A stretch of DNA of 64,000 bases, from the NCBI RefSeq assembly GCF_024713975.1, contig NC_091099.1:5892501-5956500 (forward strand), in the 5' to 3' direction. The translations under genes were made by a program, and so were the position numbers. Below are positions 38,213 through 49,985 of this stretch, piece after piece. The notes beneath the pieces are model-generated. The model saw only the letters and a program-made list of their open reading frames with translations, had not been told where the DNA came from and made no database searches. How positions within the stretch are numbered: the stretch's first letter is position 1; every line of letters starts with the position of its first letter. The DNA is from Paralichthys olivaceus (taxonomy: Eukaryota; Chordata; Actinopteri; Pleuronectiformes; Paralichthyidae).

Positions 38213-40049
38213 GTAGCAGCTGCTTCTTCCTTTATGCACCCAAAACAGTTTGTTGACATATAAGAGGATAAAGAAAGACTTGGCTCAATTATCTCACTTC
38301 CACCATCCATCTGACCTTCACTGTCGATGAGGAGACATCTAACTTCAAATAAGTGTTCCAAACATTTTCCTCTCACAAAATTCAATTCATAATCAATGAT
38401 AAAGGAAAAAGAACAACATAAATAAAACACTAATACAGCAACAGGTCCTGAAGACATGATGTAGTTCACATTAAAATAATATTGGGACAGGTTTATGCTT
38501 TTCTTCTATTGAGTGTCTAAGATGTCCACCTGTCTTCAAACTTATTTCATCACTCATGAATCTGTCAATGATTTTCTCAATTTATGTTTATGTTTATTGC
38601 TTGTTTTGTCTGACAAGTGCATATATTTAATTCGATAGACATGTGAAGGCAGCATTTTCTCACCTTTGAGAAACTGCTAATGAGTTACAGTTTTCTTCCT
38701 GATTATGCCTGTTAAGTTTGCTGTTTCTCGTTGTTTTTCTTTTTTGGGATGAGCTAAAAACAAACATCTTCACTTTATCGCACTTCTGTATTTCCTGGAG
38801 AGGAATTTAAGGAAACCGTGGTGTCACAAGGTTGCGGAGCTGTGATAACACCACAGCTCATCTGAACATTTCTTCTCTCCTGTGATTTCCACTTGAGCTC
38901 GGAGCCAAGCGTTTACTCCTGCTCTCAGGCCCGAGCACCTGTCCGGACAACAATACCTGCTTGAATCCTTCGTCACATAACTCTTGAAATCCTTCTTAAT
39001 CCCTGAAATTGAGATCTTGCGTGTGTTCCAGCCTATTACATAGTTCATACGCTAGATTTCTTTGAAATGTAGCTCTGCTCTGTTCCGGCATATACCTTCA
39101 CAGCTTAACCCACATAAGTCCATTGATCTGTGTCTCACCAACACAACGCTAGCATGTTAAGCATTGCCTAATCTGTCTCATGCTACCTGGATTTTCATAT
39201 TGGAGAAATAATCCTGATGAAGGGGGAGAGTGGGGCAGAGTCACCTCAGGACCTGTTTAAAAGCTTCTTATCACAGACCTGCACTCCCACCATTTGACTC
39301 AAAGAGGGGTGATAGCCTTTCAACTCACAAGCCGCAGCTTTAATTAAAGCTACTTGCGGCGGAGATGAAGTGCAGTGGTGTGTATGAGTTGCCCCTGTGA
39401 AAATCAAAATTATGTCCAAAACAATATCGCTCAGTCCACGACTGTGGCCTTTTCACTTCCACTGTAAAACACTTTCCTCCGCTGATTAAACTGGCCTCAA
39501 AGTGATTATTGTGAGCGCATCCAAACTTTTACAAGTGTTTCTGAACTCTGAGGGGCCAAAAAAAAGAATTAGTTAAAGTACAGAATAGAAATAAATGTAC
39601 TTCGGTCAATTTATCTAGATAAGACTAATCTGGATTCTTCCTTAAGAGTGATTTGATGTGTTCCACCTCGTATTAATCACACCAACACCAGTAGTATGAG
39701 CCATAGTATAAGATATAAACTATTTTCTCTCTTCATTTTATTTTTCCTATGAATGTAAATAAAAACCAGCATCTTCTTGTGTTGTGCACAGATTACACTC
39801 TGTCTAGCTGCTCTTCCACACCAGTGCAATGCATTTACACAATAAGTATACTTAGAATTACAATTTTGAGGTATTTAATACTCAAGTATTTCCCTCACAA
39901 AAATCAGGATGTATAGTTTTGGTCCCTCGACATGTTGCAGATGTCTGCAAGAAACTTTTTTACCCTCTGAACTCCTCAGGTTGTGTTGTTGAACTTTTCA
40001 AGGCCCAAAGAGATGAAATCATCTTATTTCATATATTTAACTAATATAA

Positions 40050-40140
40050 GATAAAAACCCAAATATGTTTATAGTCCTCGATCCGCAAACGCAGATGAAA
40101 GCATAACCTCCCTGGTGGAGGTACAGGAGTTCATGTATCC
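40050..40140. repeat. Fragment of a CCTCCNTGGNGGAGG-type fish repeat
   Basis: It ends in GCATAACCTCCCTGGTGGAGGT, split here as GCATAACCTCC and CTGGTGGAGGT. This is the near-palindromic terminus typical of a widespread marine-animal repeat. Only the terminal part is recognisable. Confidence 0.5.
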
Positions 40141-41117
40141 CAGTGTTTCTGATGTCACCACTTTGTTTTCCTCTTTCCCACAAATCAAAAACAGGAAGGA
40201 AACACATGCTCTGCTGAAAACAGTGACCTTTGTCTGGGACTTTAGGTGAAACGTTGCCATGTCTGGATGTTCTCGTGATCAAGGTTTTTATTATTCTGTG
40301 TGTGCTGTTGCATATCAAAGATGCACTAAAAGGTCCAGTTCTTCACCTCACTGATGCTGTGGCGGTCGTCTCACATCTAGAGTGTTTTCTGTGCTGTAGC
40401 ACGGTTTACTACCAGATTTCTCTCTGGTAGCTGAGAGTTACAAACTGTAATCTGCGAGACAAGACTTTCCTCTGGCTCTATTTTCATTTTGGGCCGACAC
40501 TACATTTGATTTGTTGTTGGGTGTTTGACAAGGAAGCTTGTTCTTTATCATTAACTGCGTCGTTTGACTGTACTTTTACTAATAGTGCTTTAGGTGGGCT
40601 TTGCTGTGTAATTGCTCCCTCCCTTTGGTTGCAGTGAAGGTTGGTGCTTCACTTAGCTCTTCAAATTTTCTTGCACAGCAGGAAATTCACCAGGAGAAAC
40701 AATAATTCATGAAAAAAGAGCAAATGAGCTCAGTCAAGAGTCTGGTAATGGCTGTTTAAAGACCAAAAATATTCACACTGGGTATCAGGAGCAAGAATGT
40801 GTTACAATTACACATTATTACACAGGATGACAAATATTTGAGAAAACATTTCCAATCTGCTCCTGATTTGGATACTAAGATAGAAAATAAAGAGCTGTCA
40901 GCAGAATAGAGGCTGCAGAACATAATGAAATACAAATTCTTCAACAACAAAGTAAAGCGTGTACCTCCGCTCAGGCTCAACATTCCTCTTAAATTCAATA
41001 AAGCTGTGTCACATCTTAAATTTGACCCTTTTTTTTCATCCAAATCCACAAATTATTCTCTGGGAAACTGGTGAAAATCAAAAAAAAAGAAAAAAAGAAG
41101 CAATCTTGCAATGTTAA

Positions 41118-41262
41118 ACAAAGTGTCCGGACCCAAGCCAAAAGTGAACGGTTTGTTTCTTGGACTGTTTCATGGTAATCCTTTCAGTAGTTTTTATGTA
41201 ATCCTTCTAACAAACACACAGACGGGTGGAAACATAAACTCCCTAGCGAAGGTAACAAAGAT
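41118..41262. repeat. Fragment of a CCTCCNTGGNGGAGG-type fish repeat
   Basis: TTTCAGTAGTTTTTATGTAA, a CTAACAAACACACAGACGGG block and AAACTCCCTAGCGAAGGTAA occur in the order expected for the tail of the same repeat family as 40.05 and 42.53 kb. It lies in or just beyond the uri1 3' end. Confidence 0.55.
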
Positions 41263-41309
41263 CTATTCCCCCCAAGGAAGAACAAGGAAACCACACTTAG
41301 CCAAAATCA

Positions 41310-41315
41310 TTTATT
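41310..41315 (-). terminator. uri1: Candidate polyadenylation signal of uri1
   Basis: TTTATT on the plus strand (AATAAA on the minus) lies about 345 bp downstream of the uri1 stop. It is a plausible 3' UTR end; no cleavage evidence is available. Confidence 0.4.
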
Positions 41316-41658
41316 TTCCTTTGAATTTCTATCAATATCCTTTTTTTTTGTCTTTACATAAAGCTGATCACAAAGGAATAGATACATTCATTAGGCAGGT
41401 TAAGAGAAGGTACTGACAGCTACAGCCAACTGTAATGATCATTACTTGAAAATGAAAATAACAAACAAGGCAGCACATCTAGCAGTTGAGAGTTAAACCT
41501 AAACTGGCATCAGCATGAATCAACGGAAGAGCGACAGACAGTGATTGGTTTAAACAACGGAATCACCCAACGTATGGAGCAGGTACACATTGAGCTGATT
41601 CGTCCAGTAGAAAAGGAAAAATAACAAAAGGTTATTGTGACGTGTAGATATTTGCTCG

Positions 41659-41854
41659 TCACGTCTGCTGCAGCCTGGCGGCCTTAAACTTGGACACCTT
41701 TTTCGGTGCCTGCTGGGGCGGGGCCACGTCCGGCGCCACCTCCTCCTGTCTCCTCTCCAGTATGGTCGGCAGAGCCGGTGGAGCGATGGTCAGGTGGGGC
41801 ACGGCTGACGGCATCGGGTCCTTTTCTACAACCGTACCTGAAAAGGCCTGAGGG

Positions 41855-41932
<78 letters not shown>

Positions 41933-44900
41933 TTTTCATGTTGCGTCTCCTCGTTCGCGCTGCCTACTGTGACTGACACTTAATGAATGTTTGACCACAG
42001 GATGCTCCCACTTTAACTTAAAGAGGCTTCTGTGGGATTGTTGTTATGTTCTCATTAAAGGAAGTGAGGCTCCAAGGTGTCATTTCTATAAACTGTTTCA
42101 TAACACAGGTAGACTGCCGAGTCCTTCACACTGTAATTGAGATTGAAGACCACGTAAAGAAACGTGCCTGGGATCTGTTTTGAATAAATAATTATAATAA
42201 TAATGATAAAAACTAAAATACAACCACTTCTTTTTACCTCAAATCTGTTGGGGGGGTGTAGTGGCGCCGCCGTCGGACTGTCTTCCTCTGTAATACCGTC
42301 ACTGGTGTCGCTGTGCGTCGCCTCGTCGTGGCTGAAGCTGCGTCCGATCATCCGACGCTCTTCAAAGTCAGCCGCGCTGCTCTCGCTTGTGTCACTGCAC
42401 ACGCTGTTCTCCCGGCTCCGGGACTTCAGGATGGACTTCCTGGGGATGGGTTCCCCGTTCTTCACATCCACAAACAACCTAAGATGATGAACAATCAGCC
42501 GGTGTGACTAAGGAGTCAAACAATAATTCCTTACCTCCGCCAAGGAGAAAAATAGATAACACAGAAACTACTGAATGGATTATAAGAAAAGTTTAATTTT
42601 GGTAGATCCAGGATTTTTTCACTTTTATTGCAAGTTGTTTTTTTCACATTTTCACTGATTGACTGAACAAAAATCAGACATATTTTGGGGAACGATATCT
42701 ATGAGTTTGTGCAACAGCTTGATTTAATTTAAGGGGACTATTGGGCCTCGAGTGCTAAACTAGTTGTTTTTATTTGTTTTTACCTGTAAATGTCTGCTGG
42801 TGTGGTGATTTTGTGAAGCTCATGATGAGAGAGTCCATTATTGTGTCCATTTTTCTTTTTCCTCTTTGAGTGTTCCTTCTGCTCTTTCCTCTCACTGAAC
42901 TTCAGTGTGGTGTTTTTTCCTGTGTTTATCCTCACCTGAAGCAAAAGACAAGACAAAGTCACCAACACAGAAATAAAACAGCAGGATTAAAAGAGAAGAT
43001 CAAACCATACAAAGTCTCATCGCTCTGACCTTCTTGGGTTCGACTGTGTGAGAGAAAAAGATGGTGGGCAAACAGTTGCCTTCCTCTTCCTCATCGTCTT
43101 CCTCCTGTTTCCGCTCCACGTGTGGCGGAGCTTTACTTTGAGGCACGGACGTCCAGCTTGGCTTCAGACTCAATCCGTTTAGAGGAGAAGCAGCATCTCC
43201 TTCCTTCTCCTCCTCTGAGGAAGAGGATGACGTGTCCTCTCCGTTCATATCAGCATTATCAGATAATCTGAAGAAAAGAAAAATCCATGAAACATTTCAA
43301 TTTCTTAAGATATTGAAGTTACTGAGAAATATTCACAGAAAAAAGTCACGTACCTGTCCTGCTCATCCTCCAGCTCCTCCAGCTTCTCGAGTTCATCCAG
43401 TCTGGCCCACAACTCCTCCTCACTCACAATGCCTTTTCTGCTCCCTTCATCTCTGCTCTCTCCTTGATTCTCCTCATCCTCCTCTTTCAGATCCAGTATG
43501 GTTTCCAGCTTGGGCTTAGAATTTGGCTTGTGAGCTATTCTTTGCCTTCCTGTTAACGCAGACAAAATGGAAGCCAAAATGTTAAGTTTGGTGCGGAACG
43601 CAACTGCAAAATAAAATAATATAAAATAAATTACCTTTGGTGACTGCAGTATCGTGTCTGACCTCTTCTCTGATGTCAGCATAGCCCTGTTTACTCTGAA
43701 GAACAAGGAAAAATGAATATGTGTCCCCATCGAATGCTTCATGCAATATCTTAAACGTGAGATGACTTCACATACGGCTGAGATGTTTTCCAAATCCTTC
43801 GCGAAGCCAACTCTTGCTTCAAAGTTTTTTATTGTCTTGGTTAGATCGTCAAGTTCACTCTTCACGTCTGTGGGGGGAGAGGGGGGAGTGTGTTAACATA
43901 TAAATGCATTCAGAGAGTGTTACACAGACTGACAAAACCCATTGTCCATAAAAAAAATAAATTAAAAAAACTGTCTGCAGGCGAAAAAGAGTTCAATACA
44001 ACATTTACGATAACAATGACAACCAGCTGCCAAAGAGTTAAAATCCCAAATAAGAAGAGGGAGGGAGGGAAAAAAAATCATTGAAAAATGATGACACAAA
44101 CAGTTCATAATATCTTCTGCCCCGAATACTACTCCGGATCATTAAATCTTCACAACAATTAAGCCCTTTTACTAATAGCAGCAGAGGGCCCTTGTTTCCA
44201 TGGCAACCGGGAGCCCCTCCAGTCAGTGCATCAACTGGAAGTGAGGAAAGGTCAAACACAGAAGGCCTGACAACTCAGCCGCTGTCTGACACATTTCAGC
44301 AAGCTATGTTTGTATTACAGCACTTAGCTCTGTAATAGCGGGGTGGGCAGGGTCAGGAGATACGAGGCGGAGGGAAAGGGAGAGGGAGGCTGGGGGTGGG
44401 GGTGGGGGGGGCTCAGACGGCTGCGGAAGCACATTTCTGCTTCACTAAACACCCTAATAATGTTCACATCAGAGATCGCTACTTGGGCCCATTTGACTTG
44501 ACTTGAAATGTTCAGACCTAGAATGAACTGCAGGGAAAACACAGAGAAATGCTAGCACACTTCCATCACATGAGAATGAATTCACTCTTCACATATGTGT
44601 TCTGGCAATGACGCTGCACAGCAGAGGAGAGGGTGTGATGGCGATCTCAAGATTTTCAATAGAGGCAGTGTTGAATAAGTGATACAGTTTAAAACCCCTG
44701 TGAAATAATGTGTCAGAAATAATTCAACACTTCAGCACAGCGATTAGAAACTGTTTGACACTTACAATACCTCTGAAAAGTATAGATATAAAAAAAGTTT
44801 CTCCTTCAGTTATGTGGTGAATCATGGCACAGATAAAAAGTGAGTCCTTTCAGCCTTTAGACTTGATGCAGCGACACCCTCTGCTGGATGAACGGCAGCA

Positions 44901-46826
44901 GTGCTGAGAGGTTCCATTAAAACAATAAACACGGCCATCTTTTCAGAGAGGACAGCAAACTATCTTTTTTCTTTTCATAGACAGACTCACGTTTCGTTCT
45001 GTGGTCGACGATTTTCTGAGCCTGCTTAGCCGAGCACTTGGCGAACCAGTTGTCGCCGAGCAACACCGTGAGCTCGTTGGTGTGCACCAGCTTCCCGGGC
45101 ATGAAGGCCAGAGGGCCGAACGGCACCTGTTCACAGCGCAGTGGACGGAGGGAGAGCAGAACGACAAAGAGAGATGATTGAGACAAAGCGGGAGAAGGGA
45201 GAAATTAAACTATCAGTGTATTAAGAAGATTAGCTCAGCTCATGACACCGATAAATTGTCTTCAACCTTACCCACAATGCACAGGATGGGTAAATGAGTC
45301 TGTGTACGTTTTCTTCCCTGTGCTTTTTGAACCAGGTGAGCACTCACCATGATGTCGTACGACAGTTGATCTGGAAGAGTTTTAAGACGGTCATTCAGAG
45401 CCTCGTAGTCACTGGAGACCTTCCTCCTGCAAAATAATAGAAGACGTTAAGCCAAGAAGTTGACGTCTGTTTTCAAGTCATTGTTTTCCAATATGGTTTG
45501 TTTGACTTGTTTTGGAAAGTTAAACAGAACAATGGGAAGGAAACCACGAGGGAAGAGCAGAGTTCTGTCAGGGGAGATGATGTTATTAATCCTTTGTAAG
45601 AATGTGCAGATGATAAGAGAGTAACTGACAGAGCTCACATTATGATGACTACTTCCACGCAGAATAAGAACACGTGTAAATGTGAACAGTCACTCTCTCT
45701 GTTTTTCTAGTGCAGATAGCGAATCTTCATTTTAGCTTCGACAATAACTTGAACTCTTCAAGTTAATAGTATTTTGTAGGCAGAAGAAATCACCTTGTAT
45801 CCAAAAGCCCTTACTACACACCAAGAAACAAAACACCGATTTTAAAATCTTTACACTGGTTAACTGTTAGTTTTCGTATTGATTTTAAAATGATTTTACT
45901 CGTTTAACTCCTAATACAGACTAATAAATAGCTTATGATCTGGTTGCTCTACGTTTGTTGGAAGGGTGTTGCTCTCTTTACAGAAAGAACAAATGTTAAC
46001 TTATCATGTGCTTAAATTTGTTTAACTAGGAACTATTGTAATTATATAACAAGTGTATTTGTACTTGAACACAACACAGCCATTGTTATTGTTGTAAGTG
46101 ACACCTGTGCTTCTCCTGTTGTGACCACTCCCAATATCTGCCGTGTTTGAGGCCTACTGGTCCACTAGGTTTGATGACATCACACATCTAATGACGTGCC
46201 ATGGACCGTAATAAAACTTTATTGTTCACAAAGGTGTATAATGGCCTTCGGCCCATTCTGCAATTAATTTCTGGAAACCACTGTATTGGTGCGCAGGGCT
46301 TTTGAAGCTGCTGCTGCTAAAAACGCTTCTTCATACCACTGCGACTGTGTTCGGGTCGCGGGAATAAACGGGCTGATTGTGGCGTATTTCAAACAATAGC
46401 ATCTGATTGTCAGAGAGAGTGCAATTTGTTGATTTTGACCAAAGCTGGCACATTTAACAAGAAGCATTAATATCACACAGAAGCATGCCTGATTCCCCGG
46501 AAGCCAAAGTCAATGTTATTATTATAAAATCTAAACTCTGCCACACGAGAGGTGATTAAGAGCAAAAAGAAAAGGACGTATAAAATATGTTTTAAAATCT
46601 TTACACAGGTTAACTGTTCGTATTGATTTTAAAATGATTTTATTAGTTCAGCTGTAAATGTTCATATTTTTAAACGTACATTAAAAACCCAGATATTTAT
46701 CTATTCATTATTGCTTTTATATGCATTAGACTCTATATTTGAATGTTTTGAACTAATTTTTAAATAGTTTGTAAATCACCTGTAAAGCTCTTTGATCTGC
46801 ATTTGGTTTGTTTGAAAGGAGAGAGG

Positions 46827-46865
<39 letters not shown>

Positions 46866-48021
46866 TTACCAGTGTTGAATCCGACTTTCACAGTCTTTCA
46901 CCACCTGGTTATTGGGACAAATAATAAATGTACAATGATGAAAATGAAACTTACACATGATTCTCTTGAGCGTTATGATGAAAATACAGATTACCAGCTC
47001 ATGGACATTTTCTGATTGGTGCTTTAATTTGACTGATACAACTTGTACAATGTATTATTCTATCTGCTGTCTTTAATTTTAGATTTGGTGTTATACAATC
47101 TTTGATTTAAATTCCATTGTTTAAAACTGCTTCTTGTCTTTACTTGTCCTCTTCGTGGAGCACTTTGCAGTGACTGTTTTTAAAGGTGGCACATAAACAC
47201 AACGAGCTCACACGTATATAATTTATCTGTTTAAGAATCATCTTCATTTAAACCAAACCAACTTCAGGGGAAGCAGGAGAGGGAAGTAAACACAGCTGTC
47301 ACATCTGCAAATGGTCAGAACGCCTGTGCAAACACAACTTTCACTGTGACACACGGTGACACACAAACACAAAGTTTGCAGAAGACTTACAGAGAAAAAA
47401 ATGAGAAATACCAGAATAAAATAAAGGATTAAACCAGATGATTATTGATCAGCAAGAGGCTGAACTGGAGGAAGTTCAGTGTTGATGAGTGGAACTTTAA
47501 ATCAAAAGTGAAACTGGAGTGAAAGCTCATCCATGTTCCTGATTCCATGTTTATTTATGTTTTGAGGATTTGATTTTTAAGACACAAGCAGAAGAAGAAG
47601 AAGAAGAAGAAGGGGGAGGGGTTGCCATGGGAGATTTACTAGCTAACTCGTCCTCCGTTAGCCTAGCTAGCTAGTTTACCATTCACTAAAACACGTTACG
47701 CCACTTTCCCCGTGTTGTTCTGTTGTGTGGTAGAAGTGAAACACACCTTCCTGCTCCAGGAAACACTCGGACCAGAACATGTGCTCAAAGGAGGAAGCTT
47801 CTCGAAGGAAAAAAAAGTCGAAACAACAACGCACACATGTTGTCAAATGTGCAACACATGCGTAACCGTGCGTGTGTAAAGTCGAACAATGACTTTGAGT
47901 TGTGTTTGTGCGTTTGTGTTAAAGCAGCTTCACATTTCAACACATTTACCTTCTCGTGTTCCTCCCGGAGCCTGACAACTCCACCGAGATCATCCACACT
48001 CACTTTACCTTCCTCCGCCAT
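41659..48021 (-). CDS. uri1: Unconventional prefoldin RPB5 interactor (URI1), 496 aa
   Basis: Eleven exons join in frame: 48021-47950, 46904-46870, 45426-45348, 45126-44991, 43867-43776, 43695-43635, 43549-43354, 43267-43030, 42935-42784, 42478-42238, 41847-41659; total 1491 nt. All introns are GT-AG and phases agree. URI is a prefoldin-like scaffold of the R2TP/prefoldin-like complex that binds RNA polymerase II subunit RPB5 and PP1-gamma. Visible features are the N-terminal prefoldin-like coiled region with VPFGPLAFMPG and VLLGDNWFAKCSA (about 63-97), an acidic stretch before FFSHTVEPKK, the RVxF-like PP1 site KKVRIN (302-307), and RKSILKSRSRENSVCSD (about 367-383) matching the human S6K phosphosite region. 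The C-terminus VSKFKAARLQQ is conserved. Length is close to human (535); the Asp-rich run of the human protein is shorter here. Alternative names are unlikely. Confidence 0.95.
41858..41928. repeat. (GA)n microsatellite forming a uri1 polypyrimidine tract
   Basis: About 70 bp of GA on the plus strand, hence CT on the transcribed minus strand. It ends about ten bases before the 3' splice site of the last uri1 exon (exon base 41847, acceptor CCCCCTCAG). It therefore lies where the polypyrimidine tract is expected. Confidence 0.95.
42533..42757. mobile_element. Near-complete CCTCCGCCAAGGAGG-type fish repeat
   Basis: It starts TTACCTCCGCCAAGGAG and continues ACTACTGAATGGATTATAAG, TTTAATTTTGGTAGATCCAG and TTTTTTCACTTTTATTG. 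It ends with CAGCTTGATTTAATTTAAGG, GGACTATTGGGCCT and a decayed right terminus. The order matches a repeat common in fish and other marine animals. It sits in the uri1 intron between exons 9 and 10. Confidence 0.6.
43868..44990 (-). other. uri1 intron 4
   Basis: About 1.1 kb between exons 4 and 5. It has a G-rich stretch near 44.34-44.41 kb. Nothing coding or clearly repetitive was recognised. Confidence 0.6.
45815..46030 (+). mobile_element. L2-like LINE fragment (RT C-terminal region), copy 1
   Basis: The plus strand around 45833-45900 translates as TPILKSLHWLTVSFRIDFKM, a decayed form of the HWLPV-x-RIDFKI motif near the C-terminus of L2/Rex-like reverse transcriptases, followed by a stop. 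It lies in uri1 intron 2, antisense to the gene. Confidence 0.65.
46583..46825 (+). mobile_element. L2-like LINE fragment, copy 2, with 3' tail
   Basis: It repeats TTTTAAAATCTTTACAC and CGTATTGATTTTAAAATGAT from the copy at 45.83 kb. It continues through TAAAAACCCAGATATTTAT to a 3' end with CACCTGTAAAGCTCTTTGAT and TTTGAAAGG, as in teleost L2 tails. The adjoining GA run may have grown from its tail. Confidence 0.65.
46830..46862. repeat. (GA)n microsatellite at a uri1 5' splice site
   Basis: About 33 bp of GA, hence CT on the transcribed strand, beginning six bases inside uri1 intron 2 (donor TG|GTAAGTTTC, exon base 46870). Confidence 0.9.
47030..47200 (+). mobile_element. LINE 3'-end remnant
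   Basis: The end GTGGAGCACTTTGCAGTGAC followed by TTTTTAAAGGTGGCACATAAA resembles the GTAAAGCACTTTG...GGTGCTATATAA tail of L2-like retroelements. Upstream sequence is too decayed to translate. It lies in uri1 intron 1. Confidence 0.5.
47590..47612. repeat. (GAA)n trinucleotide repeat
   Basis: About seven GAA units in uri1 intron 1, some 340 bp from exon 1. Confidence 0.85.
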
Positions 48022-48420
48022 GATCCGTCCACGTGCACGACGGGAACCTGCAGGGGTTTCTCCTCCTTGTTTATTAGTTGTTGTTGTTGTGTGTGTAAAT
48101 GAGCCCGAAACAAAGCTCAGGGGTTGTTGTGAGTCCTAAACAAGTGTTTATGAATGTAGCAGCAGCAGCAGCTCGTCCTGCGACCCGTTGTGCTCGTGTT
48201 CATCAATGGGGCAGTGATGCTCATCCACACCTTCATCAGAGGGATCATCTCACTTCACGATACCTGCAGCATCTCCCAAAAAAACCATCCACGCGTTTTA
48301 ATAATCCACAATTAGCAAATATCCCCCTCGCCACTGTCACTGCGCCATGCACCTCCGTCCAAGGTCAACACACCGGGATTAACGGCAGCACTTCCGGTTG
48401 TGGTGTCACGTTACAACACA
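48022..48420 (-). promoter_or_regulatory. uri1: uri1 upstream region
   Basis: The sequence before the uri1 ATG has a CACGTG E-box at about 48031 and an ETS-type CACTTCCGG site (AACCGGAAG on the minus strand) at about 48390. It has more CpG than the flanks. A 123-codon plus-strand frame from ATG 48099 overlaps this block; I do not recognise it and doubt that it is coding. Confidence 0.4.
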
Positions 48421-49840
48421 TCTACACAGACTTTCCCTTTTTCCATATATACGTTTATTCCTCAAGATAATTAATTCAATAACTAATCACGAGGAACGCT
48501 TTTTGTGTCTTTCATCGGTGTTGATTTTTGTCATCGGTGCAGTTGTTGTGTGTCTCATTGTTTCCCTTTTAGTTTGTCGATATTAAATACTAAAGTGTAT
48601 ATAATACAAAATATATATATATTACTATAAAGAATGTTCAGTGTTCATTTAATGACATAATATCATTTTATTATCGTACAATATTATTTTATTATCTATC
48701 TGTCAGGTTTCATGCTTTTATTTTGAAGACAAACTCTTGTGGTTTCCGTTTTTCAGCTCTATGAGAAGAACTTGACGCAGCTGCTCCTCCGTGTGTCCCG
48801 GTGTATTCTGGGTAAGTGAAGATGGTTTGCACGTATGTAAACAGTTGTCATAGAGCAACATGACACATGTGATCAACACATATCAACATGTAACAGAATC
48901 ATGTCAGGGAGTGAAAACATACATGAGATCATGTGACCTGGAGGATCTGCCCTCAGCTGCACAAACACACACACACACACACATACACACATGACAACAC
49001 AAACACACACACACATGACAACACAAACACACGTACAACTGTGTGCAGTGAAATCATGAACACACTCTGGTCTCAGAGGAGCAGGTGTCATGAACAAGTT
49101 TGTTTGTGGATCATTTATATAAGATCATGGGCTCAGCCCCCTTCTTCCCACACGCTGATTGGCTGCCTGCGTTGCCTTTGGCAATGTCACAATTTCCAGC
49201 TGTCTCAATAGTACATGATTTACTGTAAATCAAGAACAAATACTTCATTAAAAACGAAAATAAGAATTGGCAAGAATTCAAGGGGTTAATAATAATAATA
49301 ATAATAATACATTTCACATTAATGTGAAATATTTGGCATGCAATTTGAATCATCACTCATGCACTTGTTGAAACTCTTGAAGGCCACCTTCATTTATAAA
49401 TTTTGAATTACCAAGTTAATCATAAATAATACATTTAAGTGATTATGAAGAGATCAGGAAGCCCCTTGTTAAAATATTTTACTTAATTTACCCATGAAAA
49501 CACCTCACGTGTCCAGTTTTCTAGGTTCATCAGCAAAACTCAAAATTCTGCAAGAAATGAATTGAGGCTTTTTTAGAAGTCCTTCTCAATTTACAAATTT
49601 TCTACAGCTAGTTCCATGAGATTGATACTTGATTGATCCCAAAGGAAAATGAAGCATGAGAATAATGTAATTAATCTCTAATTTTCAACACCTTCCATTC
49701 TGAATGTGCATAAACACGTTTTGAAAACCTGTAATCAAACATGAGCATTATCTTAAAAAATATATGACACTAAACTAAATTAACGTTTGTTGCATGACCA
49801 AAGAGAGGGGGGAATTCCTGAATGTCCGCGAATGCAACAT
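48421..49840. other. Intergenic sequence between uri1 and c19orf12
   Basis: AT-rich, with a compound CA repeat (48961-49033), an AAT run (49287-49309) and a small LINE-tail-like fragment near 49.62-49.65 kb (TTGATTGATCCCAAAGG). In mammals CCNE1 separates URI1 and C19orf12; no cyclin exon was recognised here. Confidence 0.6.
48961..49033. repeat. Compound (CA)n repeat
   Basis: CA runs alternate with ATGACAACACAAA units, so the array is partly a higher-order repeat. Confidence 0.85.
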
Positions 49841-49849
49841 CGTTTCTGA

Positions 49850-49985
49850 TTTACCCATAAAGCATTGCGAGCTCAGAAGTCATGAGTGGCCGGTGAAATT
49901 CAGCCTTTGAACCGAACACATCGCATTTGACTTTGATGAAATAAGAACAGACTCAACTATTGATGAGGATTTAAAAACACGTCAG
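49850..49985 (+). other. Possible non-coding first exon of c19orf12
   Basis: A donor-like CACGTCAG|GTATGT (exon base 49985) lies 333 bp upstream of the coding exon, and an acceptor-like AAAATCAG ends at about 50308. The 5' limit is a guess. The transcription start is not defined by the sequence. Confidence 0.3.

Larger units (their letters stand above)
37701..41309. other. Intergenic region between the znf536-like gene and uri1
   Basis: About 3.6 kb between the promoter of the znf536-like gene and the 3' end of uri1, both transcribed leftward. It carries a 59-bp TG run (38153-38211) and two repeat fragments near 40.05-40.14 and 41.12-41.26 kb. No coding exon was recognised. Confidence 0.6.
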
